From: Bombyx mori
Lineage: Eukaryota; Arthropoda; Insecta; Lepidoptera; Bombycidae
Reading direction: 5' to 3'
Length of the DNA stretch: 64,000 nt
Assembly (NCBI RefSeq): GCF_030269925.1
Contig: NC_085112.1
Coordinates: 15,005,501 to 15,069,500, forward strand
Every line of letters begins with the position of its first letter. Positions within the stretch are counted from its first letter, which is position 1. Position numbers and translations under genes: made by a program. A model generated the notes under the pieces. That model saw nothing but the letters and a program-made list of their open reading frames with translations, did not search any database and was not told the origin of the DNA. Positions 62,200 to 64,000 of the stretch are shown one piece after another.

Positions 62200-62791
62200 A
62201 AGAGGATTCTACTACTAATGCTCAACAAATTTGTAAAATGTTCGAAATAAAATACTTAACGCCAGTCACAGCTGGATGCTATTAATGCGATATAAACAGT
62301 TTAACGTGGCTCATCATTATTAATAGTCTCCGATCATTAAATTTTCCATTCGAGCAGTCAACGACCCGAAATTCTTAATTAATGAACACGTCAAAACAAG
62401 ATGCGCCCCGCATTGTTTTAATAAAACAACCAAAATTTAATCACCAGAAAACGCCTTTAGAAATACAGTTTTGTTTGTGCTACTCAAATTATATTTACGA
62501 GGTAAAGTCCTTGAGTAGTGTTATTTGACGAGGCGCTCATAATATTATTGAGGTTAGGGTAAGAGAACTTTGGGACGTTGTGGTTCAAGGTCAATTTGCC
62601 TCAAATACAATATGGTAATGCCGTCTAGTTATGATATTGGCAAAGGCTACCAACCTGTGAATCCTAATCTGCGATCGTTGCCTTAGAATGTATATAATAT
62701 GTGACATTATAAAAAATACCGCCAAAAGACTAGGAACTTAACAACGTGGCAAAAAAACATCTCTGGCAAGATATAATTTAATGTGTGAGAT
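62200..62791. other. AT-rich, nothing recognised
   Basis: No exon or repeat was found in this stretch. Confidence 0.45.
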
Positions 62792-63033
62792 ATTTTTTTT
62801 GTTATTGCTTAGATCGGTGGACGAAGTCACAGCCCACCTGGTGTTAAGTGGTTACTGAAGCCCATAGATATCTACAACGTAAATGCGCCACCCACCTTGA
62901 GATAAGTTCTAAGATCTCAAGTGTAGTTACAACGGCTGCCCCACCCTTCAAGCCGAAACGCATTACTGCTTCACGGCAGAAATAGGCAGGGTGGTGGTAC
63001 CTACCCGTGCGGAAGAGGTCCTACCACCAGTAA
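62792..63033 (-). repeat. Bm1 SINE, head missing
   Basis: T-rich start, TTGCTTAGATCGGTGGACGA to CCACCAGTAA, with a short deletion next to CGTGCGG. Confidence 0.86.
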
Positions 63034-63347
63034 AAAGTATTCGTGTAAAATACAATTTAACGATTAGTAATGATAGATGATCGCAAATTTCAATAGCGTC
63101 GCATTTAACTAATGACAGATGACTCTCCGAAAAATAGTTCCAGCCCATTAGCGGGTAGAGACGTAGAGTTCGAAACTTCCCAGTTCAGTCAAATTGCTGT
63201 TGCGACGCGTAGAACCAGAGGTATTAAACTGAAATTTGCGTTGTGATTATTCTCGAAGTGCTCTTAAAGTTGAATGGTTGCGGTACTGGAAGGCTTTTTG
63301 GATGTGGCAGCGATAGAGCCCCTAAGGAAAACAAATTTTATCCAAGA

Positions 63348-63560
63348 CTAGTAGACCCGGCAGACTTCGTAATGTATAATACATCAAAGGAAAAACAATT
63401 TTGTTTTTTTTATTTAATTCCAAACGTTTTCATGTTTATTCACTTTTAAACCTTCTCTGGACTTTCACAAATAATTCAAGACCAAAATTAGCCAAATCGC
63501 TCCAGCCGATCTCCAGTTTTAGCGAGACCAACGAACAGTAATTCATTTATATATATATGT
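63348..63560 (-). mobile_element. Helitron-like element, internally deleted
   Basis: CTAGTAGACCCGGCAGACTTCG at the left and GCGAGACCAACGAACAG then TATATATATAT at the right. Same family as 4514-4804, with a shorter interior. Confidence 0.65.
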
Positions 63561-64000
63561 CAGCACGCGTCAGGGATGGCTGAGCGGTAGGTTCCGTCAT
63601 CGCTCGTATTCGATTGAACTCAGTTTAGTCAATAAAACTTTTCAATAATAATTATTGAAACTCAACACACACAACTTTCACAATGACAGGATAAACCGAC
63701 AGTTTCGTTGCACATAACGACAGACCGACTGACTGACTGACTGAGACGGACGGAATGACTGTCTGACACGGAATGCCACGACTCTGTCCACGTACCGCCA
63801 TTTTATACTGTGGCGTTACGTAGTCTACCCTTCATTTTGTGATATTTATCAAAACAACATCTCATCATTTAAAATAATAATCAAAACCACCGTCTTAATA
63901 TTTATTACTAAAAGTCGTTATCCACGACAACTAAAAGTCGTTATCCACGATACGGCCATTCTGACATGTCACACGTCCCTGTGTGACGCTCCTGCAAGAA
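63561..64000. other. no gene recognised; short GACT-rich stretch near 63725
   Basis: CAGACCGACTGACTGACTGA is a low-complexity run. GTCGTTATCCACGA is repeated twice in direct orientation near 63915 and 63937. Nothing coding is recognised. Confidence 0.4.

Noticed and set aside
63568..63625. Possible tRNA or SINE head (GGGATGGCTGAGCGGTAGG)
   Set aside because: The A-box-like word is present, but the B box is weak and no stems can be drawn.
1..64000. CRISPR array, bacterial operon, riboswitch or phage
   Set aside because: No direct-repeat/spacer array or bacterial gene layout exists. Spliced exons and tRNA SINEs show a eukaryotic genome.

Overview
The window is eukaryotic and comes from a lepidopteran nuclear genome, most likely Bombyx (silkworm). 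It is AT-rich, has no dense coding, and carries over 25 copies of a tRNA-headed SINE that I recognise as Bm1. It also carries several short Helitron-like elements (A^TC...CTAG^T), fragments of RTE-like LINEs, and long GC-rich non-LTR retrotransposons with intact reading frames. No bacterial operons, CRISPR arrays, rRNA genes or convincing true tRNA genes were seen.

The host gene best supported by the sequence is a four-exon S1-family serine protease homologue on the + strand, at 9448-9615, 19021-19277, 19965-20128 and 21109-21258. Splice sites and phases agree across all three introns and give a protease domain of about 231 residues. The six usual cysteines are present. The catalytic His is Arg, the catalytic Ser is Pro, and only the catalytic Asp remains, so it should be a non-catalytic homologue. 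One in-frame TAG in the first exon may make it a pseudogene. Its first visible intron (9.4 kb) holds a 6.6 kb R1-clade retrotransposon flanked by a 9-bp target duplication.

Layout. 1-9.4 kb: SINEs, Helitrons, a MITE and LINE tails. 9.4-21.3 kb: the protease homologue with the R1-clade element A (10829-17460) in its intron. 22.3-28.0 kb: a three-level nest in which a near-complete single-ORF LINE (B1, 23718-27409) sits inside a Jockey-like LINE (C2), which sits inside an older B copy. 28-38 kb: a hAT MITE with a perfect 8-bp duplication, Helitrons, SINEs and a likely terminal exon at 35806-35900. 38-42 kb: inverted copies of LINE tails and a 76-base A run. 42-49 kb: Helitrons, a MITE and SINEs. 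49.1-54.3 kb: a full-length Jockey-like element C (ORF1 plus ORF2, 12-bp duplication) inserted beside a 5'-truncated RT element D (54303-55871, minus). 56-64 kb: a caspase-like exon candidate, an 854-bp perfect tandem duplication carrying a complete Bm1 copy, and more SINE and Helitron copies.

The repeats are linked to one another. The last ~70 bases of Bm1 resemble the 3' end of LINE B, which suggests that B or a close relative supplies the machinery that mobilises Bm1. C and C2 are nearly identical, so that family was recently active. All family names rest on motif recognition, not database searches.
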